Assembly (NCBI GenBank): GCA_965205525.1
Contig: OZ242171.1
Coordinates: 1,612,001-1,676,000 of the forward strand
DNA: 64,000 bases
Reading direction: 5' to 3'
Source: G965205525 sp965205525
GTDB taxonomy: Bacteria; Pseudomonadota; Gammaproteobacteria; JABABF01
The notes beneath the pieces were generated by a model, which worked only from the letters and a program-made list of their open reading frames with translations, had not been told where the DNA came from and made no database searches. Shown here in pieces: positions 40,036 to 48,981 of this stretch. The position numbers and the translations under genes were made by a program. Numbering within the stretch: position 1 is the first letter of the stretch; the number at the start of each line of letters is the position of its first letter.

Positions 40036-42942
40036 ATGTTCACATCGGGATCAGACCGTTTGAGTGAAGCTGGGCCTGGGTCAGCCTTTCCTGACCCGGC
40101 ATATGACACGGAAGCCAATATTCCATCGGCCATCGCCGCCACTGTCCCGGGCGGACTGAAAGTAATCAAACGAAACGGCAAGGTGGTGCCCTACGACAAC
40201 AGTAAAATTTCCCTTGCCATCACCAAGGCATTTTTGGATATAGAGGGCGGCGTTGCCGCCCTTTCAAGCCGTGTGCGGGAGACCGCGAAGGAACTCACGG
40301 AGCAAGTTACCGCCACCTTCGAGCGTCGTCTGCCCTCGGGCGGCTCGGTTCACATTGAGGAGATCCAGGACCAAGTGGAGCTGTGCCTGATGCGGAATGA
40401 GCATCACAAGGTGGCCCGGGAATATGTCCTGTACCGCGAAAAGCATTCCCAGCTGCGCAAAGCGGCAAAAGAGCAGCAGCCGGAACTGGAGGGCACCACC
40501 GTCCTGCATGTGACTGCCCTTGACGGCAACCGCAAGCCCCTGGACATGGCGCGCCTGGAGACAGTGGTACAGGAGGCATGCACGGGGCTGTCCGGCATCT
40601 CCTACGGGGAGATTATCCAAGAGGCCCTGCGCAACCTGTACGACGGCATACACGAACAGGAAGTCAGCACCTCGCTGGTCATCACCACCCGTGCCCTGGT
40701 GGAGCGGGACACCAACTACAGCTACGTCACCGCCCGCCTTCTGCTGGATCGTCTGCGCAGCGAAGTGCTGTCCTTCCTCGGTCTCGCTGAGCAGGCAACC
40801 CAAGCCCAGATGAGCTCCCTGTATGCAGAAGCCCTGCCTCGCTACATAGAGCGGGGTGTGCACCTGGAACTGCTGGACCCCGCACTGCAGAGCTTTGACC
40901 TGCAGCAGCTGGGCCAAGCGCTGCAGGCAGAGCGGGATATGCAGTTCGGCTACCTCGGCCTGCAGACCCTCTACGACCGGTACTTCCTGCAGAGCGACGG
41001 GGTGCGCTTTGAGCTGCCGCAGATCTTCTTCATGCGGGTGGCAATGGGCCTGGCCCTGCAGGAAAAGCCAGAGGACAGAAACGCCCGGGCCGCAGAGTTC
41101 TACGATCTTCTGTCTTCCTTTGACTACATGAGTTCTACGCCGACGCTGTTCAATGCGGGTACCCTGCGCCCCCAGCTTTCCTCCTGCTACCTCACCACCG
41201 TGCCGGATCACTTGGAGGGAATTTTTGGCGCCATCCGCGACAACGCTCTGCTTTCCAAGTGGGCCGGCGGCCTCGGCAACGACTGGACACCGGTACGGGC
41301 CCTAGGCTCTCACATTAAGGGCACCAACGGAAAGTCCCAAGGAGTGGTGCCATTTCTCAAAGTGGCCAACGACACCACGGTAGCGGTCAACCAGGGCGGC
41401 AAGCGAAAGGGCGCCACCTGCGCCTACCTGGAAGCGTGGCACTTGGACTTTGAAGAGTTTATTGAACTGCGCAAGAACACCGGTGATGACCGGCGGCGCA
41501 CTCACGACATGAACACCGCCAGCTGGGTGCCGGACCTATTTATGGAGCGGGTATTTGAAGACGGCCACTGGACCCTGTTTTCTCCGGGCGACACAGCGGA
41601 CCTGCACGATCTCTGCGGCCCCGCGTTTAGACAGCGTTACCAAGAATACGAAGCGCAGGCGGAGCGTGGAGAGATCAAGCTTCACAAGCGGGTTAAAGCG
41701 ATGGACCTGTGGCGCAAGATGCTCGGCATGCTGTTTGAAACTGGTCATCCCTGGATCACCTTCAAGGATGCCTGCAACCTGCGCTCGCCGCAGCAGCACA
41801 CCGGCACCATACATTCCTCCAACCTGTGCACGGAGATCACCCTTAACACCAGCGAAGAGGAAATCGCCGTATGCAATCTGGGCTCGGTCAACCTCGCCAA
41901 CCACACCAGCGAACGGGGGCTGGACCAGGCAAAGCTGGCTCGCACCGTGCGCATGGCGATGCGCATGCTGGACAACGTGATTGACATCAATTACTACTCG
42001 GTGCCCCAGGCGAAGACCTCCAACCTGCGGCACCGTCCTGTCGGTCTCGGTCTGATGGGCTTTCAAGATGCGCTATTCAATCTGCGCATTCCCTACGCCT
42101 CTGAACAGGCGGTTGAATTCGCCGATCGCTCCATGGAGGCCATCAGCTACTACGCCATTGAAGCTTCCACCCTGCTCGCCGAGGAGCGCGGTGCCTACAA
42201 AACTTTCCCGGGCTCCCTGTGGAGCCAAGGCATACTGCCGCTGGACTCGCTGGAGCTGCTGCGTGAATACCGCGGCGATGAATACCTGCAAGTGGATACC
42301 AGCCGCAACTTGGACTGGGATACCCTTCGGGAGCAGGTCAAGAGCCGCGGCATGCGCAACTCCAATGTGATGGCCATCGCGCCCACCGCCACCATCGCCA
42401 ACATCGTCGGTGTCTCGCCCTCTATTGAGCCCACCTTCCAGAACCTGTATGTAAAGTCCAATCTCTCCGGCGAGTTTACTGTCATCAATCCCTATCTGGT
42501 GCAGGACCTGAAGTCTATGGACTTGTGGGATACGGTTATGGTCAACGATCTCAAGTACTACGACGGGAGTGTGCGCCAGATAGACCGGATTCCGGAAGAT
42601 CTCAAGGCTCTGTACGCAACGGCCTTTGAAGTAGAGCCCCAGTGGATCGTGGAGGCTGCGAGCCGACGTCAGAAGTGGATTGACCAAGCCCAGTCCCTGA
42701 ACATCTACATAGACAGTCCCGATGGTCGCAAGCTGGATGTGGCCTACCGCATGGCTTGGCTGCGCGGACTGAAAACCACCTACTATCTGCGCACCCTCGG
42801 CGCCACCGGCACCGAGAAATCAACCGTGGATACTGGGGTTCTAAACGCTGTTGACGCTGGACAGCCGAGCAATAGTCCTATGCCTGCAAAACCTCCCAGC
42901 GCTTGCAAGGTTGATGACTCGGATTGCGAGGCATGCCAGTAG
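40036..42942 (+). CDS. nrdA: Ribonucleotide reductase class Ia, alpha subunit
   Basis: 968 residues, much longer than E. coli NrdA (761). The extra length is an N-terminal extension with two ATP-cone regions: about residues 39-150 (VIKRNGKVVPYDNSKISLAI) and about 155-255 (VTALDGNRKPLDMARLE). Pseudomonas NrdA has a similar layout. Active-site residues are visible: SSCYLTTV, NLCTEI and VCNLGSVNLA, plus the C-terminal pair CEACQ. It reduces NDPs to dNDPs. RBS: GGGG ahead of ATG. It leads the nrdAB operon. Confidence 0.97.
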   Translation: MFTSGSDRLSEAGPGSAFPDPAYDTEANIPSAIAATVPGGLKVIKRNGKVVPYDNSKISLAITKAFLDIEGGVAALSSRVRETAKELTEQVTATFERRLPSGGSVHIEEIQDQVELCLMRNEHHKVAREYVLYREKHSQLRKAAKEQQPELEGTTVLHVTALDGNRKPLDMARLETVVQEACTGLSGISYGEIIQEALRNLYDGIHEQEVSTSLVITTRALVERDTNYSYVTARLLLDRLRSEVLSFLGLAEQATQAQMSSLYAEALPRYIERGVHLELLDPALQSFDLQQLGQALQAERDMQFGYLGLQTLYDRYFLQSDGVRFELPQIFFMRVAMGLALQEKPEDRNARAAEFYDLLSSFDYMSSTPTLFNAGTLRPQLSSCYLTTVPDHLEGIFGAIRDNALLSKWAGGLGNDWTPVRALGSHIKGTNGKSQGVVPFLKVANDTTVAVNQGGKRKGATCAYLEAWHLDFEEFIELRKNTGDDRRRTHDMNTASWVPDLFMERVFEDGHWTLFSPGDTADLHDLCGPAFRQRYQEYEAQAERGEIKLHKRVKAMDLWRKMLGMLFETGHPWITFKDACNLRSPQQHTGTIHSSNLCTEITLNTSEEEIAVCNLGSVNLANHTSERGLDQAKLARTVRMAMRMLDNVIDINYYSVPQAKTSNLRHRPVGLGLMGFQDALFNLRIPYASEQAVEFADRSMEAISYYAIEASTLLAEERGAYKTFPGSLWSQGILPLDSLELLREYRGDEYLQVDTSRNLDWDTLREQVKSRGMRNSNVMAIAPTATIANIVGVSPSIEPTFQNLYVKSNLSGEFTVINPYLVQDLKSMDLWDTVMVNDLKYYDGSVRQIDRIPEDLKALYATAFEVEPQWIVEAASRRQKWIDQAQSLNIYIDSPDGRKLDVAYRMAWLRGLKTTYYLRTLGATGTEKSTVDTGVLNAVDAGQPSNSPMPAKPPSACKVDDSDCEACQ

Positions 42943-42975
42943 CAACACTGACGGCGACGAACAGGGGGAAACAAA

Positions 42976-44277
42976 ATGACGACTTCACTGAACTGGAACA
43001 ACTACCACGATACTCCGGGAACGGACTTGGCGCAGGTAATGCCGACAACCCCGGCAACCCCACAATCGGCCGCCACCCCATCCCGGCAGTCGTATCCTCC
43101 GACACCGCAGCCCGCACCTGCCGAGGCAGCTCCTGCCCAAGTACAGGCTGCATCGGAACAGCAATCTGCAACTCAGGCGGAAACCGCTATTGACCGTGCC
43201 CGCCAAGTGGTAGAAAACTTGGATCCGGCACCGGGGCTGCACGAACTTGAGATGGGCGCTGCCCGGGTGGAAGTAGACGACAAGAGGATGATCAACTGCC
43301 GTGCAGACCTCAACCAGCTAGTGCCCTTCAAGTACGACTGGGCTTGGAAAAAATATCTAGATGGCTGCGCCAACCACTGGATGCCTCAGGAAATCAACAT
43401 GAACGCCGATGTGGCCCTGTGGAAAAGCACCGACGGCCTGACAGCGGACGAGCGCACCATCGTGGCACGCAGCCTGGGCTTTTTCTCTACCGCCGACTCC
43501 CTGGTAGCCAACAACCTGGTGCTGGCCATTTATCGCCATATCACCAACCCGGAGTGCCGCCAGTATCTGCTGCGTCAAGCCTTTGAAGAGGCGATACATA
43601 CGCACGCTTACCAGTACTGCATTGAATCAATTGGCATGGACGAAGGCGAGCTGTTCAACATGTATCGGGAGGTCCCCTCGGTGGCCCGCAAGGCCGCTTG
43701 GGCCATCCAGTACACCCGAGACCTGAACGACCCGGGCTTTCGTACAGGCACCCTGGAGGCAGACCAGCAGCTGCTTCGCAACCTAGTGGCCTTTTATGCA
43801 GTGATGGAGGGTATTTTCTTTTACTGCGGGTTCACGCAGATCCTGTCTATGGGCCGTCGCAACAAGATGACCGGCACTGCCGAGCAGTTTCAGTACATAC
43901 TGCGCGATGAATCCATGCACCTTAACTTTGGCATTGATGTTATCAACCAGATCAAGCTGGAAAATCCCAGCCTGTGGAACGATGATTTCAAGCAAGAATG
44001 CGTGGATATGATCCTGCAGGGCACCGAGCTGGAAGTGGAATACGCTCAGGACACCATGCCCCGGGGAGTGCTCGGCATGAATGCCCTCATGATGGAGGAA
44101 TACCTGCACTTCATCGCTGATCGTCGCTTTGCCCAGCTAGGTCTGCCGAAGCAATTCAATGTCGCACAGAACCCTTTCCCCTGGATGAGCGAAATCATGG
44201 ATCTTCGCAAAGAGAAGAATTTCTTTGAAACACGCGTCACCGATTACCAGACCGGCGGAGCGCTGAACTGGAAATAA
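42976..44277 (+). CDS. nrdB: Ribonucleotide reductase class Ia, beta subunit
   Basis: 433 residues. The catalytic domain has the di-iron ligands and radical Tyr: EEAIHTHAYQY (with Tyr candidate), MEGIFFYCGF and RDESMHLNFG. The C-terminus LNWK-like tail (GGALNWK) binds NrdA. Odd feature: a long N-terminal tail of about 75 residues rich in Pro, Ala, Gln and Thr before the conserved LHELEMGAARVEVDDKRM; the opening words TSLNWNNY resemble the C-terminal NrdA-binding tail. It lies 33 bases after nrdA. Confidence 0.97.
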   Translation: MTTSLNWNNYHDTPGTDLAQVMPTTPATPQSAATPSRQSYPPTPQPAPAEAAPAQVQAASEQQSATQAETAIDRARQVVENLDPAPGLHELEMGAARVEVDDKRMINCRADLNQLVPFKYDWAWKKYLDGCANHWMPQEINMNADVALWKSTDGLTADERTIVARSLGFFSTADSLVANNLVLAIYRHITNPECRQYLLRQAFEEAIHTHAYQYCIESIGMDEGELFNMYREVPSVARKAAWAIQYTRDLNDPGFRTGTLEADQQLLRNLVAFYAVMEGIFFYCGFTQILSMGRRNKMTGTAEQFQYILRDESMHLNFGIDVINQIKLENPSLWNDDFKQECVDMILQGTELEVEYAQDTMPRGVLGMNALMMEEYLHFIADRRFAQLGLPKQFNVAQNPFPWMSEIMDLRKEKNFFETRVTDYQTGGALNWK

Positions 44278-44490
44278 TCTTTTAGCAGCAAGTCGTGAAA
44301 CAAGCAGCCGCAAAGGCAAAAAACCAAAGCCAAAGGGAGAAGTCTCCTGACTACGGTAAAATAGCTCACAAGCACGTTAAGGAATCGTCATGGTATCGCC
44401 ATCCGTTCTGTGATGTGGGCGAACCGAATCGGCAAGCCGCACATTGAAAGCGAAGGCAAAAGCTTTATCAACTTTTCTTGGTAATTAAAA
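44278..44490. other. Gap after nrdB
   Basis: 213 bases. GGAGA and TCTCC near 44335-44348 make a weak hairpin. A 23-codon ORF (44413-44484, starting MWANRIGKPHIE) has no support beyond being open and might be the end of a decayed gene. I see no tRNA or other RNA here. Confidence 0.4.
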
Positions 44491-44742
44491 ATGAAAATAC
44501 TAGACTTCCTGCGCGAGCAGTGCGGCATAACTTTGGAAGACAAGGGCAAGGTCGAAACCCGCCGGGGCGAGCGGCTTCTGTACACCGGAGAGCCGACAGA
44601 AGATTTCTGGAAGGAATGGAATGAACGCAAAGATGAACTCAAGAAAGAAGGCATCTCTGTCAGAGTAGTCAAGTACGAGGTCTGCGCATGGCTAAACCCT
44701 GAGAAAGAAGAAGGGGATAGCAAGCAGGCCTCTTCCGACTGA
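44491..44742 (+). CDS. Small hypothetical protein
   Basis: 83 residues, rich in Lys, Glu and Arg, starting MKILDFLREQCGITLEDKGK. A W-x-E-W-x-x-R-K block lies near the middle (FWKEWNERKDELKKEG), and the tail is acidic. No signal or membrane segment. There is no clear ribosome site and base composition is lower in GC than its neighbours. It ends 13 bases before pyrF. I do not recognise the family. Confidence 0.45.
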   Translation: MKILDFLREQCGITLEDKGKVETRRGERLLYTGEPTEDFWKEWNERKDELKKEGISVRVVKYEVCAWLNPEKEEGDSKQASSD

Positions 44743-44755
44743 GCATCTTCCTCCT

Positions 44756-45457
44756 TTGGCGATCCCTGTTGCAGAGCGTTTGATCCACGCCTTGGATCTG
44801 CCGGATGCGGCGATAGCACGCGCCCATGTGGAGCAGCTGGGTGATACGGTGCATTTCTACAAGGTCGGGCTGGAGCTTTTTTTGTCTAGCGAAGGCCACG
44901 CACTAGTGGATTGGCTGCAGGCCCGCAAACGCCAAGTTTTCCTAGATCTCAAGTTCTTTGACGTGCCGGCGACGGTGGGCCGAGCAGTGCGGCAACTGCA
45001 AGGACGGGGCATCCGCTTCCTGACCGTGCACGGCAACGATGCCATGCTGGCGGCAGCCGTACAAGAAAAACAAGATACTGGCATTCTCGCCGTCACCGCC
45101 TTGACCAGTTTGGACCGGGGCGACTTGGCGGCGCTGGGCTTTTCCTGCGATGTGCATGAGCTGGTGCTGTCCCGGGCAAAGCGCGCCTTGGAAATCGGCT
45201 GCGAAGGCGTGGTATCCTCTGGCTTAGAGGCTGCCGCATTGCGCAAATCCTCGGACACTGGTTTCCTGATCATCACCCCGGGCATCCGCCCGGTGGATAA
45301 TCAGGATGACCAGAAACGAGTGGTGGACGTGCAGACCGCCTTCCAGAACGGGGCGGACTACATCGTGGTCGGGCGACCGATCCGGGATGCGGCAGACCCG
45401 GCGGCGGCGGCGGCAACTATTCAACAGAGCATTCGGCAAGCGATGGGAGAAAACTGA
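44756..45457 (+). CDS. pyrF: Orotidine 5'-phosphate decarboxylase
   Basis: 233 residues; the last step of UMP synthesis. The start is a TTG at 44756, chosen because no ATG/GTG fits and the conserved IHALDLPDAAIA follows within 11 residues. The catalytic block FLDLKFFDVPATV is at about 62-74, the TVHGNDAML and phosphate-binding PGIRP and YIVVGRPI follow. The stop shares one base with the next start. Confidence 0.95.
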   Translation: MAIPVAERLIHALDLPDAAIARAHVEQLGDTVHFYKVGLELFLSSEGHALVDWLQARKRQVFLDLKFFDVPATVGRAVRQLQGRGIRFLTVHGNDAMLAAAVQEKQDTGILAVTALTSLDRGDLAALGFSCDVHELVLSRAKRALEIGCEGVVSSGLEAAALRKSSDTGFLIITPGIRPVDNQDDQKRVVDVQTAFQNGADYIVVGRPIRDAADPAAAAATIQQSIRQAMGEN

Positions 45458-45858
45458 TGAGCAACACCCGACAGACTATTGAAAACTACTTTGCCGTCAT
45501 GAATGGCGAAGGGGAAGGCAACTTTCTGGACTCTCTGAGCGACGATATCGTGTGGCACCTGCCCCCGGCACATACCTTCGGCAGCGAGTTCCGAGGGCGG
45601 GATAAGGTCTTGCAGATGCTGGCCCGGGGTATGCCTATGTTCAAGGAAGGAAGCCTGAAAATCACCCCTCACCAGATCACAGTGGAAGGAGACAGCGCTT
45701 TTGCCCATTTCACCATGACCGGCACCACCGGCCAAGACAAGGATTACCGCAATGAATACATGTTCCGCTTCCGGGTCAAGGGCGGCAAGATTACCGAAAT
45801 CTGGGAGTCTATGGATACCCAGTACATGCATTCGCTGGGAATGTACGAAGGCATATAA
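45457..45858 (+). CDS. SnoaL/NTF2-like protein
   Basis: 133 residues with the cone-shaped NTF2 fold: FAVMNGEGEGNFLDSLSDDIVWHLP at the N-terminus (first helices and strand), FRGRDKVLQML and FRFRVKGGKITEIWESMD. Such proteins include ketosteroid isomerase and polyketide cyclases as well as non-enzymes. The substrate is unknown. It overlaps pyrF by one base and is probably translated with it. Confidence 0.85.
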   Translation: MSNTRQTIENYFAVMNGEGEGNFLDSLSDDIVWHLPPAHTFGSEFRGRDKVLQMLARGMPMFKEGSLKITPHQITVEGDSAFAHFTMTGTTGQDKDYRNEYMFRFRVKGGKITEIWESMDTQYMHSLGMYEGI

Positions 45859-45886
45859 GGGGTTTCCAGGCAGGAATCCCGCCGCT

Positions 45887-46432
45887 ATGAAAATAGCTCT
45901 GCCAAAGAAGAAATACGAAATCCTTTACGCAGACCCTCCTTGGGATTACAAAGGACAGCTGCAGCATGCCGGCAAAGGAGGCCCTGATACAGGGGGAGCA
46001 ATGCGCCACTATGGAACTGTGACCACCCCTGAGATGATGAAATGGCCAATACATGAAATCTGCGCCAAGGATTGCCTTCTTTTCCTTTGGGCAACCTCTC
46101 CTCACCTAGACCAAGCTATTGACTTGGGCAAAGCCTGGGGGTTTCAATGGGCCACGGTTGCTTTTGTATGGAACAAGCTGAGGACCAATCCAGGATATTA
46201 CACCGTGTCGCAGTGTGAATTCTGTCTCGTGCTCAAACGAGGAAAAATCCCCAGTCCCCGAGGCAACCGCAGTGTACGACAGCTGGTAGAGGAGGAACGG
46301 GGCGCTCATTCTGCCAAGCCAGATGAAGTCCGCGACAGAATTACAAAGATGTTTCCTCGGCAGAGAAAAATTGAGCTTTTCGCCAGGAAGCAGGTGCAGG
46401 GATGGGATGCATGGGGAAATGCAGCCACATAA
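45887..46432 (+). CDS. MT-A70 family DNA/RNA adenine methyltransferase
   Basis: 181 residues from the ATG at 45887. The catalytic DPPW is at residues 16-19 (ILYADPPWDYKG); FLWATSPHLDQAIDLGKAWGF and the C-terminal RQRKIELFARK with GWDAWGN complete the MT-A70 pattern. Members methylate N6 of adenine and in bacteria are usually of phage or mobile origin. There is no nuclease gene beside it, so it looks solitary. Base composition is less GC-rich than pyrF and maf. An inverted repeat overlaps its stop codon. Confidence 0.88.
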   Translation: MKIALPKKKYEILYADPPWDYKGQLQHAGKGGPDTGGAMRHYGTVTTPEMMKWPIHEICAKDCLLFLWATSPHLDQAIDLGKAWGFQWATVAFVWNKLRTNPGYYTVSQCEFCLVLKRGKIPSPRGNRSVRQLVEEERGAHSAKPDEVRDRITKMFPRQRKIELFARKQVQGWDAWGNAAT

Positions 46433-46514
46433 ATCTAAAATGAGGCACCATTGCGACATCGTGGCCCTACAGCCACAAGCAGCGTATACAGCACCGAAAG
46501 AGCAATAGATTTAT
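46429..46514. repeat. Inverted repeat downstream of the MT-A70 gene
   Basis: ATAAATCTA at 46429-46437 and TAGATTTAT at 46506-46514 form a perfect nine-base inverted repeat around 68 bases of non-coding DNA. The first copy overlaps the methyltransferase stop codon. It could be a small mobile remnant or an mRNA 3' structure. Confidence 0.4.
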
Positions 46515-46548
46515 CCCAGCACCTTGGCCTGCCCGCCCGGTATTCAAT

Positions 46549-47124
46549 ATGGTTCAATTTATCTTGGCTTCTGCATCGCCCCGGCGGGCGAAGTTACTGG
46601 AAATGCTGGGCATGCCCTTCACAGTGCGCCCCGCTGCCATTGATGAGTGGAGCCGCCCTGGTGAAAAACACCAAGACTACGCAGTGCGCATGGCAAAGGA
46701 GAAAGCGCACACCGTATTTAAAAAGAGCGAAGGTGCCCCAGTGCTGGGCGCAGACACCGTCGTGGTCTGGGAAGGAACGATGTTCGGCAAACCGAAGGAC
46801 CGGGAAGATGCCGCCGATATGCTGCTGCAGCTAGCCGACAGCTGGCACGAAGTGCTGACCGGGGTATGCCTGGTGACAGCAGGCAAGTCCCTGTCTCTTC
46901 TGCATGTCAGTCGTGTTCGGTTCGGCCCTATTCCGGAGCAATCCCTAGCTCGCTACTTAGACACCGGCGAGTACGGAGACAAGTCTGGCTCTTACGGCAT
47001 TCAGGGTCCGGCCGCCGCCTTTATTCGCCGCATAGAAGGCAGCCACACTGGGATCATGGGTCTGCCCCTGTACGAGACCGCACAGATGATGCGAGAGGCG
47101 GGGTTGCAGATTGGGGGTGAATAG
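46549..47124 (+). CDS. maf: Maf-family nucleoside triphosphate pyrophosphatase
   Basis: 191 residues. Motifs of the Maf/YhdE family are present: ILASASPRRAKLLEML, GADTVVVW, FGKPKDREDA, DKSGSYGIQG and IEGSHTGIMGLPLYET. These enzymes hydrolyse dTTP, UTP or modified nucleotides and help control septation or prevent misincorporation. Sequence favours the dTTP/UTP subgroup but not firmly. Confidence 0.94.
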   Translation: MVQFILASASPRRAKLLEMLGMPFTVRPAAIDEWSRPGEKHQDYAVRMAKEKAHTVFKKSEGAPVLGADTVVVWEGTMFGKPKDREDAADMLLQLADSWHEVLTGVCLVTAGKSLSLLHVSRVRFGPIPEQSLARYLDTGEYGDKSGSYGIQGPAAAFIRRIEGSHTGIMGLPLYETAQMMREAGLQIGGE

Positions 47125-47136
47125 CGCTTTAGAAAC

Positions 47137-47901
47137 TCAGCGCAATAGCTCCGGGTTAAGGCGTATTTCGCGGCGGGCCATGGCCTCCCACAAAAAGGGG
47201 AAGCCGTTGGTATCCACCATCGCACCGAAGTCGGTGGCCACTTTGTCGTCCAGGGGCTTGCCGCCCCCCAAGGCCTCCACCTGCCATGCTACGCGACAGC
47301 GCCATTCCAAGGTGACCGCTCGCAAGTGCGCCTGACGGATATCCCGTGCTACCAGAAACACGCCGTGGTTAGCCAGCAGCGCCCATTTGTGCTCGCCCAA
47401 GGCTTCCACGGCACTCTTCGCCTCCACTTCCCCATTGACAGTGCCTGCGTATTCATCGTACAGGGTCAGCGGACCGTCCACTTGCGCAGAGGTCTGGTCG
47501 TAAATTTGCGGCACCCGGTGCGCCGCTGCCCAGATGGAGCCATACCGCGAGTGATTGTGAATGATGACCTGCACATCCGGGCGGTGATTGTGCACTTCGA
47601 TATGAAGGCCGATTGCAGGAGTGACATTCCACTCCCCCTCCACCACCTTGCCTGTATTGAGATCAACCCGAATGATGTCGGAGGCAGTTAATTCGTCCCA
47701 AGCCAGTTCCCAAGGGTTCACCAGCATGGTGTCATCCGGCTGGCGATAGGTAATATGCCCGGCGATATGATCGTCGTATCCCTCGCGAAACAGAACCCGG
47801 GCCAGCAGCGCAACTTCCGCCTGCGGAGACAGCTCGGGCAACAGCGGCCGACGCCCCGGATTGGGTGCTAAGTGTTTTAACTGCTCGCTGATTGTACTCA
47901 T
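47137..47901 (-). CDS. Class II aldolase/adducin family protein
   Basis: 254 residues from the ATG at 47901. The metal-binding His cluster is visible as IIHNHSRYG (two His) and ANHGVF (one His); the DDHIAGHITYRQPD block near residue 45 gives the catalytic region. Members act on fuculose-, ribulose- or other sugar phosphates or lack known activity. It converges with maf (12-base gap). Without sugar genes nearby the substrate is unclear. The 130 bases upstream of it contain no gene. Confidence 0.9.
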   Translation of the reverse strand: MSTISEQLKHLAPNPGRRPLLPELSPQAEVALLARVLFREGYDDHIAGHITYRQPDDTMLVNPWELAWDELTASDIIRVDLNTGKVVEGEWNVTPAIGLHIEVHNHRPDVQVIIHNHSRYGSIWAAAHRVPQIYDQTSAQVDGPLTLYDEYAGTVNGEVEAKSAVEALGEHKWALLANHGVFLVARDIRQAHLRAVTLEWRCRVAWQVEALGGGKPLDDKVATDFGAMVDTNGFPFLWEAMARREIRLNPELLR

Positions 47902-48031
47902 CACATGCAACAAAAAGAAAAATTAAAGACTTCTGCGCAGGCTGCCATTGTACTCGCCCGGTTTCAATAAACCTTATAGACTTTATATCAATGAACGGCT
48001 TGCCCTCGGAAAAGCAGAGCTTGGCCTCTGA

Positions 48032-48937
48032 CTATGAGGCAACGCGGCCTAATTCTGTATTCCCCTTGATGGTAGTACGGTGGATCATGCGCTCCAGTTC
48101 CGGCGCATGCCCCCGGGCGCAGTGCATGTAGCTCCAGTTGTCCCAGAGGATCATATCTTCTAGCTGCCAGGTGTGCAGATAGGCAAAATCCGGCTGTACG
48201 ACATGCTCCACCAGTTCCTGCAGAATGGCATCCCCCTCGTCGTTCTCCATACCGAGAACATGATGCAGGAAGAGAGGCGAGACATTGAGAATCTTCCGCC
48301 CGGTTTCCGGGTGCTTCAGCACCAGCGGATAGATGGCATCTGGGAAATGGGGGAAATTCACATCCTCGGGTTTCTCCGGGCTGTCCGGGCCTGGCCGGTA
48401 CTCTTCAAACATGCCAAAACGCATATTCCGCATATCCACATCAAAGCGATACACCACTTCCAGCCCTTCAATTTTCCCCCTCATCTCAGCACTCAGTTCT
48501 TCATAGGCCCATGCCAAGTTTGCAAAGCCCGTTTCACCGCCAACTGGCGGAATATCCACGGCCTTCAGCAGTGCGCCCCGATTTGGCTTTGCCGTATAAA
48601 TTAAATCCTTGTGCCACTGCAGTCTGCCGACCACGGCGGTGTCGTCGTAGTAGGCGACTGGATTGCGCACTCGGTCCCGGCTGTCCAGCTGGATCAGCTC
48701 AGGATATTCCTTGGAGCGAATCGCAACTAAGGGATGCAGCTCCAATTCGCCGAAACAACGGCTGATGGCGAGCTGCGCCTCCGGGCTGATGGGCTGCCCC
48801 CGAAAGAGCAGCAAACCATGCTCAAGCCACGCTTCGTACAGCGCCTGGCGAGTTTTATCGTCCGGTGGCTGACTGAGGTTCAGCCCCCGTATTTCCGCCC
48901 CGGGATGGGGGCTTAGCGGATTGATAGTGAATGACAT
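48032..48937 (-). CDS. TauD/TfdA-family Fe(II)/2-oxoglutarate dioxygenase
   Basis: 301 residues from the ATG at 48937, preceded by GGAGATACCGCG. The iron site is seen as WHKD (His and Asp) at about 109-112 and a distal His in HRTTIKG near the C-terminus. HGLLLFRGQPI near residue 40 is typical. The family hydroxylates sulfonates, phenoxyacids, carnitine or other acids; this one clusters with the AttH-like and flavoprotein genes. Substrate unknown. Confidence 0.92.
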   Translation of the reverse strand: MSFTINPLSPHPGAEIRGLNLSQPPDDKTRQALYEAWLEHGLLLFRGQPISPEAQLAISRCFGELELHPLVAIRSKEYPELIQLDSRDRVRNPVAYYDDTAVVGRLQWHKDLIYTAKPNRGALLKAVDIPPVGGETGFANLAWAYEELSAEMRGKIEGLEVVYRFDVDMRNMRFGMFEEYRPGPDSPEKPEDVNFPHFPDAIYPLVLKHPETGRKILNVSPLFLHHVLGMENDEGDAILQELVEHVVQPDFAYLHTWQLEDMILWDNWSYMHCARGHAPELERMIHRTTIKGNTELGRVAS

Positions 48938-48981
48938 CGCGGTATCTCCTCTGTATTGACCTCGGTTCCAGTCGTCAGCGC

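Noticed and set aside
44388..44819. A 143-codon minus-strand frame over the small gene and the pyrF start.
   Set aside because: Antisense to pyrF and the 83-residue ORF; no motif.
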